Assembly (NCBI GenBank): GCA_963576565.1
Contig: OY755042.1
Coordinates: 11,386,262-11,450,261 of the forward strand
Reading direction: 5' to 3'
Length of the DNA: 64,000 nt
From: Aspidapion aeneum
Lineage: Eukaryota > Arthropoda > Insecta > Coleoptera > Brentidae
Positions within the stretch are counted from its first letter, which is position 1; every line of letters begins with the position of its first letter. Under the pieces are notes generated by a model. The model was not told the origin of the DNA and did no database searches. It saw nothing but the letters and a program-made list of their open reading frames with translations. Of the stretch, positions 36,370 to 47,617 are shown piece after piece. A program made the position numbers and the translations under genes.

Positions 36370-37385
36370 AATAAATTCAATTCAATTCAATTTATTCCAT
36401 GAAATGTTATTACAGTTATGTTTCAATTAATATGATAAGATGGCAAACAATGGACATTATGTCTGTGTGTCTACCATCTCTCATATAGAATTTAACTATT
36501 TAAGATTAATTAAAAAAGTACTTTTTACTAAAAGTAGATAAATACATTTTTTAAAGCATTAAAACGCCCCGAGGCGTTCAATTAAATTGACAATTAACGT
36601 GACAATCGCGATTGATGGGGCTTCAATGAACACTTCAATGTTTATTCAAGTTCAGTGAATCTCTCGAGTCGTTTATTGTTTGTGAACGGTATGGTTTCCA
36701 ATGTCGATTTGGGCTTTTTGGCCTTAACTTTGGCGGTATACAGCGAAGAAAAAAGAAAAGAGGAGGTCGAAAGAGTGGTATAAACTGAGAAGCAATACTT
36801 TTTTAATTTTATTTATATAATCCTTAGATTTTACTTTCCGCAACTCTGGGTAATCGCGATACAGCCCTATTAAAAGCATAACATAGTCTTTATCTGCGAT
36901 GTTTTTTTGAGTCCACGAAGCTCAACGAGGTATCCATTATCGTGGGTCTCAAGCAACTGGCCGAACGATTGTAAATAGCTCGATTAGACGATCAATTGCG
37001 AGCGTTAATCAGACTCCTTAATGTGCTTCAATCAAAAATCCTTCAATCGTCGTCAATCAATCGTATTCCGATAGGATCAATCAATGCATCAATGAGACCG
37101 ATTGTCAATCGCGGTTGTCATTTTAATTGATCGTCTCGGAGGCACTTTACGTTAGTTTACTTCGGAAACCAATCAATGTTATTTTTGTATAGCCAATCAG
37201 TTATCTTACGTTTTATTTTGTGAAAATGTTTATCTTTAAACTCTTTAGGCAACATATTATATACTTTTGATATGGTCCATATTAACGATCTTTGGTACCG
37301 CGTGATAGTAGTTTTAAGTAGCAGAACCAATTGGTTAGTAGCTGCCCTGGTGCTTCTCTCATGTGTAGATTTTCTTTTGCGTCAC
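36370..37385 (-). mobile_element. 5'-truncated LINE 3' end, split by a MITE
   Basis: Minus-strand frame (about 37375-37150) gives STRAATNQLVLLLKTTITRY, then IWTISKVYNMLPKEF and KIKRKITDWLY before a stop, resembling the C-terminal tail of Jockey/CR1-like LINE polymerases. The 3' end carries a simple tail of repeated GAATT units (36373-36395 on the plus strand). The 3' untranslated part is interrupted by the element at 36560-37150. Confidence 0.65.
36560..37150. mobile_element. MITE with CGCCCCGAGGCG-type ends
   Basis: Imperfect inverted termini: CCGAGGCGTTCAATTAAATT at left and AATTGATCGTCTCGGAGGC at right. The subterminal regions are rich in CAATCG/ATCAATC motifs (36600-36620 and 36960-37125). 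Confidence 0.6.
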
Positions 37386-37559
37386 TGTCAAAGCAATTAA
37401 TGTTGAACACGGCCGTTGCAGGTTAGATTTGCTAAATGAGGAAACCAAGTGTGGCGGTAAATGCGAATATATGGCATAGTTGGCTTATTTGACATCTTTG
37501 ATGTCGATTGAAACGCGTGTTTGATATTAGCGTTATTTGCCGTATTTGGACAAATAAAG

Positions 37560-37645
37560 TAAATATAGCAAATAGCTTCTCTACACATCGCCGTTTTTGA
37601 ACAAATAAAGCAAATACGCTACGCCAAGTGATGTGCCGGCATAAT
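37560..37645. repeat. repeat shared with 47340-47424
   Basis: ATAGCAAATAGCTTCTCTAC, then CATCGCC and AAATAAAGCAAATACGCTAC are shared in the same order and orientation with 47340-47424. The element is otherwise unidentified. Confidence 0.75.
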
Positions 37646-37678
37646 GTGTAAAAAACTCTTGTCACAATTTGCATTAGC

Positions 37679-38587
37679 TGGCCATACACACAGAGGTTGA
37701 TCCGCCGGTTTGGAACGGCGCGGTTCAAACTGGCGGATTTGTCTTTTAATTAGTGGACATTCCACGCGCCAGTTATAGCCGGTACAGATTTATCTGTGAG
37801 TTCAGACCGGCGGGCGAAACTTGTGGGTTCCGCGCTCGATATTTTAACCGGCGCAGACTTGTCTGTCGGTTTACACTGTGTTAGAGATAACAGACCGTTT
37901 ATATAGTCTCTCTTTAATTTATTGAATATTATGGCACATGTTTTCGGAATGATATAACCAAGTGCCAATTTCAGATCTTCATATGATCTTCCCGTGGCAA
38001 GGAAACGAAGGGCAGCATTTAATCGCTGTTCTGGTCCAAATGGATTTTCTCATTTGGGTATCTTGTTTCGTAAGATCCTCCCTTACCAAATTTTATAAAA
38101 GGTCATACGTGTTAAAATCCAATCTTAAATAATTTTTAAAATCGTCTGGATCATTTTCTCTTAACTCTTTTAATAGAAGGTCATGGCTAAATAGTTTCCT
38201 CTTAAGCAAATAACTTTTAACCCACTTGGAACATCTCTTTTTTACACCACTATGCATTATTTCCATGTTAATAATCATTCCCATACACTGAGCCTGCTTC
38301 TTTTTTAGCACGAAACATTTTACATACACTATGCTTAAAATACCGTGCCGCATAAAACTTTCGACTTGACGAAATTCCACAGTTTTGGTTTAACCGGCAG
38401 ATAAATCTTGAGTTTTCGCCCACTAACACGCGGTTATATCTGCCACAGACCGATATGAAGGATCGATTCGAAAGATTTTTTTTTGTGTTAGTGGACTGCA
38501 GCAGTTTTAAACCATTGCGGACAAAACGGCCAGACTTATCTGTGCCGTTCCAAACCGACGGATCAACCTCTGTGTGTATGGCCAGCT
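37679..38587 (-). mobile_element. PIF/Harbinger-like DNA transposon relic
   Basis: The termini are about 45-bp inverted repeats, GGCCATACACACAGAGGTTG at left and its complement at right, continuing through GATCCG.CGGTTTGGAACGG. AGCT abuts both ends but is palindromic, so the target duplication is unresolved. A broken transposase lies inside on the minus strand. Confidence 0.8.
37820..38380 (-). pseudogene. PIF/Harbinger-type transposase N-terminal fragment
   Basis: From 38380 downward: RCSKWVKSYLLKRKLFSHDL, LLKELRENDPDDFKNYLRLD, FNTYDLL, an in-frame stop, NLVREDLTKQDTQMRKSIW, a frameshift, then AALRFLATGRSYEDLKLALG and YIIPKTCAIIFN. The W-V-x-x-Y/P, F-x-N-Y-x-R-L-x, RKxI and A-L-R-F-L-A-T-G blocks are the classic Harbinger DNA-binding/N-terminal region. 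The DDE catalytic portion is missing. Confidence 0.8.
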
Positions 38588-38773
38588 ATTGTCTCGTTGA
38601 CTTTCCCGAAATCTTTTTTAAACGGTCGTACATTTCTTTTGCTGTCTTGCAGTTTATAAAGTGCATCAAATTTGTTTTATCAATTTACAGTTGCTTCCAC
38701 AGAGATTAGCTCCAGCAAGGCGCGATTTCTAATCGGTCGAAAGCAATGTAGATTGGAATAATAATAAAGTTTT

Positions 38774-39479
38774 AGCTCACACTACTACTATATAAGTAGT
38801 GTGAGCTATGGTGATCCTAATTTTTTCGAGAAAAAAAAAGTCGCTCCGATTTCAAAAATTTTTATATATCTTTGCGTTTCAGATGATTTTGAAACTTTTT
38901 TGTTTTGCTGTCTGTCTGTCTGTCTGTATGTCTGTCTGTAACGACCAACCCGCATAACTCAAAAACCGCTTGTCCGATTTTAATGAAATTTGGTACCTAA
39001 GTTGGGTCTTGGGCCGTGATGGTCCCATTTAAAAATGAACAAAATCCACCGCACGCAAGCCAAATAAAATGGTGGGGGTAGATTCCAAAAATTAGAGTTT
39101 ATGTAAAAATATGGCGTGTGTGATATCAAACGAAAGGTAATTAAGTCTGGAGTTAAACAAAATGAATTTTAGTTTATTTAAAAAAAAAGGGTGGGGGTAG
39201 ATGTCAAAAATTAGAGTTTAAGTGAAAATATGGCGTGGATATCAAACGAAAGGTAATTGACTCTGGAGTTAAACAAAATACATTTAGTTTTTTTTTAAAG
39301 GGTGGGGGTAGATTTAAAAAATTTGAGTTTAAGTCAAAACATGGCTTGTGTGGTATCAAACGAAAGGTAATTGAGTCTGGAGTTGAATAAAATATATTTC
39401 AGTTTTTGATTATATTAGCTCACACTATAACTATAGTACCTAGTGTGAGCTTAGGTGCCCATAGATTGGCAGAGTATTT
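38774..39479 (+). mobile_element. HINE/Helentron-like element, copy 8
   Basis: Plus-orientation copy. The left hairpin is shortened to ACACTACTACTATATAAGTAGTGTG-type pairing and the GTCT tract is short (38910-38938). Three tandem units are present. Confidence 0.88.
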
Positions 39480-40189
39480 TTATTTCTATCTTAAAAGTTT
39501 TCTTAGAGTCAGTGGTGACTCGCCGGATGACGCAGGTGAAGCGCTGCTTCACCTCTATTTTTCCAGACTAAATATAATAATCTCTCAATTTAAGAAAAAA
39601 AATTGAAAATCCGAGCCGCGCCACGCCACGTCAGCAAAACCGAACGAGCGATTCGTCACATATTAACCGATAAAAAACCCTGAGCGTTCCCCGCCGCGGA
39701 TTCTGTACTCTCTTTCTATTTTGCAATTATTAGGCAACAAAACATATCGAAAGAATGCGTGCCCAGCGCACAGACAAGCATGTTGAAGCGATTTTTGTTT
39801 TTCGTTCGCCTGTGTCTACTTGATTTGCCGCGGGGTGAGGCGTCCGTTGGTTGTCGTGTTGTTATTTCGTCGAATGCGTTTGCAAGACAAAGACTCAGGT
39901 GTTGTACTTGCGTCCATTATTGAAATAGTGTCCAGTCGCAGTAAATGACTCGGTTAGGTCGCCCGGCTTTATTCGTAATCTGTGTGTCGGCGTATTATTT
40001 ACGTTCACTTTTTCTTTTAATTATTTTGCATAATGTTCCCTGTGTACGATGCAGTGTGTGTTTTACTGGAAAAACCGTTTTCAGGGTGAAACGACGATGA
40101 CAAAAAATTATTTTTAAACTCTGAAAAGCCGTCCCCTATATTGAACGTAAATAAACCGACTAAGGTTAAAGACAAAGTGTAGCTTTCAC
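39480..40189. other. ADAM intron, GC-richer patch
   Basis: Positions 39500-40010 are more GC-rich than the surroundings and contain the self-complementary GGTGAAGCGCTGCTTCACC (39536-39554). No gene is supported; this may be part of an unresolved repeat. Confidence 0.45.
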
Positions 40190-40745
40190 CCCCTTTGAGG
40201 GGTAAACATTACATTTCGAATAAGGCGAGCAGGTCGAGTAATACTTAGTTTTTAAGGTCTCCTGAATGTCTTTACAACCGTCTATCGATTGGTTTTTGAA
40301 ATATTTGACTCCGAAGTTACCTTGGAGCGATAAAAAACGTTTTTCTAATAATAAAATAAATTAAAATTTTTTAAAAATCATGTCGACTTATTTTTTATTA
40401 AAGAAATATCTTGAAGTGACTTATTTTAATTTTTTTATTTTTCCCCATTTATTTTTCTTATCGCTCCATGGTAAATTTGGATATTTGGTGACAAATATAA
40501 TATCTCAAATACGAATCAGTAGACTTTCGAAATTTTTACCGGGTTGTGAAGACATTACTCGACCCACTTTCCCTCTTCAAAATATAGGGGTAAAGTTAAC
40601 TCAACGTGGGTGCGTGCTGCAAAAATTTTAAGATAGCGAAAAAGTGTCCCCCTCGCAAACAAAATCGACGTGTCCGAGTGTTTTTGCATTAACATATCAA
40701 AAGAACCAAAAAAGCCTGTGTTACCTTTTGTTTAAAACACACTGT
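40190..40745. repeat. repeat related to 13186-14530 and 59940-60080
   Basis: Shares CCCCCTCGCAAACAAAATCG, CAAAAAAGCCTGTGTTAC and an ATGTTTACCCCT-type start with the other copies. A local inverted pair TTACCTTGGAGCGATAA/TTATCGCTCCATGGTAA (40317 and 40457) brackets the middle. Confidence 0.6.
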
Positions 40746-41171
40746 ATATATATTTTTTAGTCACAAAAAATGGGTAGTTTATGGTCTTATATTGAGATTT
40801 TACTTTCACAATTTAGGATTTTTGTCTACGTTTGGATCAGTATCTCGTTATTTTTAACGGTACATAACCGGTTATTACTAGCTAATAATTTACGATCAGA
40901 AGGGGCCTAGAAACAACAATTAACAAAAATTTACGTTTTAAGAAAAACCGGTTTAAAGTTTTATACTTTTTTATGTCATAATTTTAAAATAAAAATAATG
41001 CGGTTTTACTTTTGCTTTTTTTTTCAAAACTATAAGACATCGTTTTTTTTAATGCCGCTTTCTTCTTATGTACTGCAGAATATCCCAACTTTCCTGAAAA
41101 GCCATTTTTATCAACAATCCTTATGTGTGCTAATATTCACTTTGTATAGCTAAATTTGACATTTTTGGCAG

Positions 41172-41353
41172 GTATGGAACACGATACGACTGAGTGCAAA
41201 TGCCCTGAGGAACGGTGTATTATGGCGCCCAGCAGTTCAGAAATAGCGCCCGTTCATTGGTCTTCCTGCAGTCTAAACTACCTCTTATTGGCGTTTACTC
41301 ATGGCATGGATTACTGCTTAAAAAATAAGCCTTTGGCGCTTGTTGATGGACCA
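41172..41353 (+). CDS. ADAM metalloprotease, end of catalytic domain
   Basis: Acceptor TTTTGGCAG|GTA (entry phase 1), donor CCA|GTGAGT (exit phase 0). It starts MEHD, giving HEMGHNFGMEHD with the previous exon, so all three zinc-ligand histidines, the catalytic Glu and the Asp are intact. CPEERCIMAPSS holds the Met-turn (C-I-M), followed by SSCSLNYLLLAF and CLKNKPLALVDGP, which leads into the disintegrin domain. By motif this is a catalytically competent enzyme, probably shedding or cleaving surface proteins. Confidence 0.97.
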
Positions 41354-42389
41354 GTGAGTAATTCAAGTTTTTTTCTACTATGACAAAGATTGTAATTTAC
41401 AAAAAAAAGATTAAGTTCATTAAACAAAAAACGAAACTAATTTGACTTTGTGATATGATTTCTTAATAAAAAATTTCAATAATAACAGCAACTTGGTATA
41501 ATTCTTTAACTCTCTCTATGGTCTGTATAAATCAGCCATAGGAAGCTATATTAGGGCAGACCTTAAATAAATTGGAAGAATCTTACACCTTTATATCGTA
41601 TTAGCTGCAGCTACAATTAGTTTTTTTTTATACACCAAACGGCAAAAAATTAGGCTTCAGCCATTTGTAGGATCTAAAACTCGATCTAATACTAATTTTT
41701 TTTAAAAGTTAATAAAAATCGATTAAGCGGTATTGTTTAATTTTTTACCAGCAAGTGCGAAATGTGACACTTTACCGCACGCGACGGCAGTGCGGAGTTC
41801 GGTCAAGAAGTTAAGGACGGTAAAGGCACTTTACGTAAGAGTTGAGTACAATATTTTACCTATGAGCATATAAAACTTCAAAAAGACATTATGTAGGTAA
41901 ACACTAAAATTGAAGGTAAACTATATCAGGTATGCATAATTTTACTTTACCGCATACTGTGTGAAACTAAAGCTTTTCTTACTCTGTTCCTATGGATACA
42001 AAGGATGCTAAAGGGTGAAAAAGTAGATATCCAAAGATGTCATTAATGGATAGATTGGCAAAAACAAGCAGGTTGTGAAAATATGACACTTATTTATTAT
42101 AGTAATACTATCTTACTGCAAAATATTCTAAAAAAAGTGTCGGCAATCAAATTATATAAATACTTAAAAATAGATGTTATCTATTAGAGAGCTAGAGGTG
42201 ATTCAATATGTTCTCTGCTTCTGTTCTTATTTTGGCGTTTTCTACCACCCATTAAATATTTAGTCATACCGTTTCCAGCCCGTATACTAGAAAGGTTATT
42301 ATGTTCTTGAAAAAATTCAACATTATCGAAAAATGTGAAATATAAAAATTAATTCGGGTTTGCAAGATTACAGACTGAGTTTTTTTTAG
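41354..42389. other. ADAM intron, no gene
   Basis: It contains CGAAATGTGACACTTTACCGCA (41757), similar to the GTGCGGAA.CGTGTCACTTTTC stretch near 9264. No element boundary is resolved. Confidence 0.45.
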
Positions 42390-42533
42390 GAATGTGGAAA
42401 CGGCTTTGTAGAGCCGGGCGAGCAGTGCGACTGCGGACTGCCAGAACACTGTGATAACAGTTGCTGCAACGCAATTACTTGCATGTTGCATAGCAACGCG
42501 AGTTGCGCGACTGGGGAGTGCTGTGATTTAACG
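42390..42533 (+). CDS. ADAM metalloprotease, disintegrin exon 1
   Basis: Acceptor TTTTTTTAG|GAA, donor ACG|GTAAGT; 48 codons, phase 0 at both ends. [20 protein letters not shown], then SCCNAITC and CATGECCDL. The C-G-N-x-x-V-E-x-G-E-x-C-D-C-G signature is diagnostic of disintegrin domains, and 12 cysteines are kept in the expected spacing. Confidence 0.97.
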
Positions 42534-42723
42534 GTAAGTCAATTTGGTAAACCTCGACCTCTGAAGAAGACTTTTTGCAAAAGTACGTTTTAAGAATCAA
42601 TTTGTTCCAATTGCTGCCAAGCAGATGATCTCAAGGGGAATTTTTAAAGTAAATATCACGCGATAATTGTCATCCCCGAGTGCCCACGGCTAAACGAATA
42701 TTAGCCATATACGTAATGATATT

Positions 42724-42926
42724 AGCTCACACGTATAATAGTAGTGTGAGGTATGGTGATCGTGTCAAATTGCTTGCTTGATTTTAATAAAATTTGGTAC
42801 CTAGGTTGGGTTTTGGCTCTAGATGGTCCCAATTAAAAATGAATAAAATGCACCGGACGTAAGCCCAAAAAAGGGTGGGGATAGAATCGTGTGAGCTTAG
42901 GAGCCCATAAATTGGCAAAGTCTTTT
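42724..42926 (+). mobile_element. HINE/Helentron-like element, copy 9, internally deleted
   Basis: A 203-bp remnant with the left hairpin start, the ATTTGGTACCTAGGTTGGGT block and the GCCCATAAATTGGCAAAGT right end. The GTCT tract and tandem units are lost. Confidence 0.75.
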
Positions 42927-43145
42927 TTAACCATGAGGCTTTGAAATAAAGCAAGCGGTGTCCTTACATCAGATAATTGAAAATAGTTAAAGTCCCTAAA
43001 CAATTTGACAGTTTTTATAAATTATTTAGGGACACTTAACTTTTTAATTTTTGAATAATTGTTGAGATGATAGCTTTATTTGATGATCTTTATCATGTTT
43101 TTATTCCAAGCTTTTATTTAGCTTCACATGTTCTGTCTAACTAAC

Positions 43146-43560
43146 TATCAAATCTTGTGAAGCGTTTTTGACACACTTCCCATTATCCGATTTCGATGAA
43201 ATTTGGTACACACATAGTTGGTCCCTTGACCAAACCGAACCGAACCGAACACAACATTAAGAAAAAAATATCCTCCCACTCCTACCCCCACCCCCTTCCA
43301 TAGAAAATGCGTTTTTGACACCGTTCCCATTATCCGATTTAGATGAAATTTGGTATACATATAGTGGTCTGATGACAATACAACATTTAAAAAAAAATCC
43401 TCCCACTCCTACCCCCACCCCCTTTCTATAGAAAAAATGCGTTTTTGACACACTTCACTTCAAATGACTTTTATAAAATTTGATATATGCATAAAGGTCC
43501 GATGGCAATACAGCCCAAACAAAAAATATATTTCTACCTCTGCCCACACCCTCCCCTTCC
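43146..43560. repeat. three tandem ~130-bp units
   Basis: Each unit has GTTTTTGACACACTTCCCAT or a variant, then a GATGAAATTTGGTA box and a run of CTCCCACTCCTACCCCCACC, ending in ATAGAAAA. The TGAAATTTGGTA box is shared with the HINE-like repeats. Confidence 0.8.
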
Positions 43561-43667
43561 CCCAATAGAAAAATGAGTTTCCAAACAACTGCGATTTTAT
43601 TATAATCTAGTATAAACTCTTCTGTTCTGTTATTGAACAAAAATTTTCATTTAATAGAGTAGATAGC

Positions 43668-44187
43668 TGAGACTAAAAAGTAGAAAATAAATTGGTAAAA
43701 AAAAATTTTTTAGTCACAAGCTTTTATAAAACGCACTAAAAATTTAAAAATAATTTTCCAACATTCTGATATTATCATATTAATAAAAGCGATGGCCGCA
43801 AATCAAGCATAAGTTAATCTAATTTGTGATGTAAACACTTAAAGAATATTCAACATAGCAGGGCATCAAAGATAATATGTTTGATGTGCCGCAATGTTAT
43901 GCCATAAACCTATGTCAGAGAAATGCTGGGGTATCTTAGGTCGGGTTGGGGTGGGTTTGATACCTCTGCATTTTTCTGCTAGATAGATTCTTGCAAATAG
44001 TGATATTTAATTGATACGGATATCTTATCGTGCTAACATCGTCACAATTTCCATCAGTCGGCCATCGCTTTTATTATTATGATAATATCAGAATGTTGGA
44101 AAATTATTTTTAAATATTTAGTGCGTTTTATAAAGCTGGTGACTAAAAAATTTTTTTTTACCAATTTATTTTTACCTCGTTTGCTTT
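43668..44187. mobile_element. foldback element with ~125-bp inverted arms
   Basis: Left arm (43668-43800) and right arm (44060-44187) are inverted copies sharing TTTTCCAACATTCTGATATT and TTTATAAAACGCACTAAA. The loop is about 260 bp. Confidence 0.75.
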
Positions 44188-44660
44188 TTAATATAAGGAG
44201 ATTAAACTCCACTATTTTTATTTTCTCTCTAAAAAATTTACCCATACATATTTTTAAAAGTATCAAAAATATCCAAGTAGAAAAGTTGTTGTTATCACAG
44301 ATTATTATCAATTTTCAATTTGATTTTTTTATATTATTTTTATTACGTGCACTTATTCCGTGGACATACTGTAGATTGCAATTAATAATGGTATTATTTA
44401 TGACGTGGTTTTTACGTGATTTTACAGTTTATTTTCCGAGTATTTTTCTTATTTTTTTGGGTGTTTTTAGGTTTTAACGTTTTTTTTTAATTTTACAGTT
44501 TATGTCTGATCTCTGATTTATCTCGATTTTTACATTTTATCATGTCACTTTTCATCCCGATTTTTTTTGTTTATTTGTTACTTTATATCCCGGAAATTCA
44601 AAGTGACAACTTTTTATGCTAAAAGTGCGAAAAATATATTATGTGTTTAATGGCCCATGG

Positions 44661-44820
44661 TGTGCTTGCATGAGGTATAGGTTACATGAAAATGGTTCCA
44701 AAAATTAATTGCAGTCTTTGAATATGGACTCTTTCCTGACTTCAAAACCATATTCATATAAATCCTAGCTGATCCTCTTTTCGAAGTTTTATCATTTTTT
44801 GACTTTTCTAGTTTTCAGGG
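44661..44820 (+). repeat. solo arm fragment of the palindrome family at 17565-19123
   Basis: GGTATAGGTTACATGAAAAT, then TTGAATATGGACTCTTTCCT and CATATTCATATAAATCCTAG match the outer arm of the 1.56-kb palindrome. Confidence 0.8.
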
Positions 44821-44838
44821 TATATCTATCTATATCTA

Positions 44839-46619
44839 ACGGTTAAGTTGTAACCGAACGAGTACTTTGCACCCGGTTTGAACCAAATTTTGACATTTAA
44901 CTAAAGAGATCACCAAAATATTTCTTCTTCGTTAAAGAAGTTAGAAATGCAATTCAGAATAAAAACAATTAGATTTTTTTTTAATTATTAAAATACTAAA
45001 ACCCTTTTTTACGACTGCATTAGAAAATAAGGGTATACGCACAAAAAACCCCGTTCCAAAATCTGTAATTTGCACACGGGCAATTCATGTTTATTTATGC
45101 ATTCTTATTTTGATAAATAGTTTAATTATAACACGAACGAATGATTCCCTTGACCAAGGAAGTAGAATGGTGAGCTAAAGTCTACAACGACCATATTCAC
45201 TTTGTTGTTTTGCTGACAAGGATTTTTTGTAAAATATATGATTCTGCATTAATTTAAAAACGAAGAACTTATATAAGATTCAATTTCCAGTCGTGAAAAA
45301 AGTGCAGTAAAAAATTCATTCTTTACACGTGGATCTCGCTTTCGGCTTAGTCCATACACTTTTTCTCTCGAATGCAAAGAGTCGTTTTCAATCATACTAT
45401 TTTAATAAATGTCTTGATATATCGTGGGCTTAATACCTACAAAACTTGATTTTTTTTTAAATCGAGTTACATACTTCTAAACCCAATTGGTCACAATTGA
45501 AGTTTGCAAAATCTATCTATTAAATTGGTCAAGATTTACTAGGTAGTTTTTAAATTTCCCAAAATGTTTTATTTCCTAGATACCTTTAGTTGGTATTGTA
45601 TTAAAGTGGCACTGCGTCATTAAAACCGTGATGGGCGGGAGGGGTACATGCAGTGGCCCGCACTTCCTGTAATTTTTTTATTGATATTGATTCCAAAACG
45701 AGGCACTGCACTAATTAGTCATTAGCTTACTATTTTACTTGCTTTTTTATTATGTCTCTTCAAAACGATTTCATTAGAAAGGAACATATATACTCCTATC
45801 TGGTTGTTATGAACATATTGATTTTAGCCGGCTTTGACGTTATCTATTCGTTGCTGTTTTGACTGTTTTAATGTCAAACAAATTACGACCGAGCTTTATA
45901 CAAAACAAATTACCGTTTTTTGCAACTAAATCAGTATTTGCGCACATTTTAATATAATTTTTTAATTCTCTTTTATGTTTCGGATCTTTATTTATTAGGT
46001 AAGTACCTATTTTATCTCTCTTTTAAAAGGTCTCGGTGTTTCATCACACACATATAAAGCGGCACACTGCATGTTCAAACTGAAACAACAATTTTTTAAG
46101 GCTTCTTTACTTAGATTTTGCCGCAAAATTTGGTTTACCATAGCTAAGCCCACGATATAATTTTGTGTATGGACTGAGCCAAAGTCCAGATCCACAATTT
46201 AAGTATTTTTATCAACAAAAAAACAAAGTGAAGATGGTCGCTATAAAGTTTAGCCAACCAGTATTACTTCCCTATTAAAGGAAATTGTTTGTTCTTGTTA
46301 TAATAGAACTATATACCAAAAATAAAAATGGGTAATGCAAAGGCCACTGAGCAAAGCACAGATTTTGAGCGGAGTTTTTTTGTGCGTATACTTTTACTTT
46401 CTAATGCAGTCGTATAAGAGATGGTTTTAGTATTTCTTTGCATTTGGAATCATTTAAAAACTAAGAAATTCTAATTGTTTTTATTTTGAATTGCGATTCT
46501 TCTTTCACGAAGAGTAAATAATATTTAAAATACAAAAAAGTTGTATGGTGATCTCTTAGTTAAATGACAAAATTTGGTTCAAACTGGGTGAAAAGTACTC
46601 ATTCTGTATTCTTAACCGT
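44839..46619. mobile_element. 1.78-kb foldback element with ~500-600-bp diverged inverted arms
   Basis: The ends are ACGGTTAAG/CTTAACCGT. The arms pair through GAGTAC...ATTTTGACATTTAACTAA against its complement at about 46560, TTTTACGACTGCATTAGAAA against 46398, and ATCGTGGGCTTA (45422) against TAAGCCCACGAT (46145). It is inserted just after the fragment at 44661-44820. It is non-coding. Confidence 0.8.
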
Positions 46620-46624
46620 CGCGC

Positions 46625-47335
46625 CCTTGGTTTTTGTTATGATTTCACTCCTTTTTTAAAGGAGAAAGGAAGGACTATTTAAGTTTTAAAGTATTAAATA
46701 TACGGAATATTGTTCAAAACTTTTGCAATGTTGCCTTATTAAAAGTTTTGAGGTATTTTTGAATTTTTTCCTATGGTTTATCATAGTTCCTATCAGCCTT
46801 CTAAATTTCAGCTCTCTAGCGTTCCGGGAAGTGGGCAATGTTACTTATACATAGCTTTTCATTTATAAGGAAAGTAAGCAAATTAAAAATTTTGGTGTTT
46901 TTAAATTTTTTCTTATAGTTTTTATCATATTTCCTATCAGTCTTCCAAAGCTCAGCTCTCTAGCGTTACTTTTACATAACTTTACATTTATAGGAGAGGA
47001 AAAGCAAATAAAAATTTTGGGGTTTTTTAATTTTCAGTCTGCCAAATTGTTGCATGTCTGGAAGTACAGTAGAATTTTGATATCTATACATAGTGAGTGA
47101 GTGAGTGGCAATTTCGACGTTCTTTGAAATTTCGTCACTACTTTACTACTTTATGAAAGTCCATGAAACTTCGATGGGTTGTTAACTCTATGAAGGTCTA
47201 CAACTGTGCAATTGTTTGAGTTTCGTAGTTCATTCCGAAGTAGAGTTTTAGATTGGTCAAATATGAGTTGAAATGTTTTAAGAAAAGATGGTACAGCAGT
47301 TTACGCCGCGAACTTGTCCGGGCACTACCGTGCCC
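46625..47335 (-). repeat. inverted copy of the ~140-bp-unit repeat family
   Basis: It matches the complement of 16390-17230, including CAGCTCTCTAGCGTT, GAGTGAGTGAGTGGCAATTT and ATTCCGAAGTAGAGTTTTAG. Confidence 0.8.
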
Positions 47336-47339
47336 TCAG

Positions 47340-47424
47340 ATATAGCGAATAGCTTTTCTACACATCGCCTTTTTTAGGCAAATAAAGCAAATATGCTACG
47401 CGAAGTGAAGTGCCCGGCATAAAA
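47340..47424. repeat. repeat shared with 37560-37645, abutting an ADAM acceptor
   Basis: Same tract as 37560-37645. It ends about 18 bp before the splice acceptor at 47442, so the polypyrimidine stretch ATATTTTTTTGTAG lies at the element edge. Confidence 0.7.
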
Positions 47425-47442
47425 TTAAATATTTTTTTGTAG

Positions 47443-47617
47443 ACTTGGCCGACCAAAAAATGCGGGAAGTATATGTAGGACAGCCGATTACGAATGCGAC
47501 CTGCCAGAATATTGCACCGGGCAGTCCGAATACTGTCCCACTGACATTTTTAAACAAAATGGCGAAGACTGCGATGGGGGCAAGACGTTTTGTTATAATG
47601 GAAACATGTAGAACAAG
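47443..47617 (+). CDS. ADAM metalloprotease, disintegrin exon 2, with two apparent 1-bp insertions
   Basis: Acceptor TTTTTGTAG|ACT, strong donor CAAG|GTAAAA. The main frame gives RPKNAGSICRTADYECDLPE, then YCTGQSEYCPTDIF and GEDCDGGKTFCYNG. This is the C-terminal disintegrin region with the C-D-L-P-E-Y-C motif. The start is out of frame by one base relative to the phase-0 upstream exon; treating one G of 47447-47448 as extra restores the expected T-C-R-P. The end meets a TAG at 47609-47611; one surplus base within 47603-47606 restores the conserved Cys and an exit phase that fits the next exon. Sequencing indels and a real null allele are both possible. Confidence 0.85.

Noticed and set aside
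47606..47611. Alternative donor AT|GTAGAA that avoids the TAG
   Set aside because: It gives an in-phase join but drops a conserved cysteine, while the CAAG|GTAAAA donor 10 bp later is much stronger and restores the family sequence if one base is surplus.
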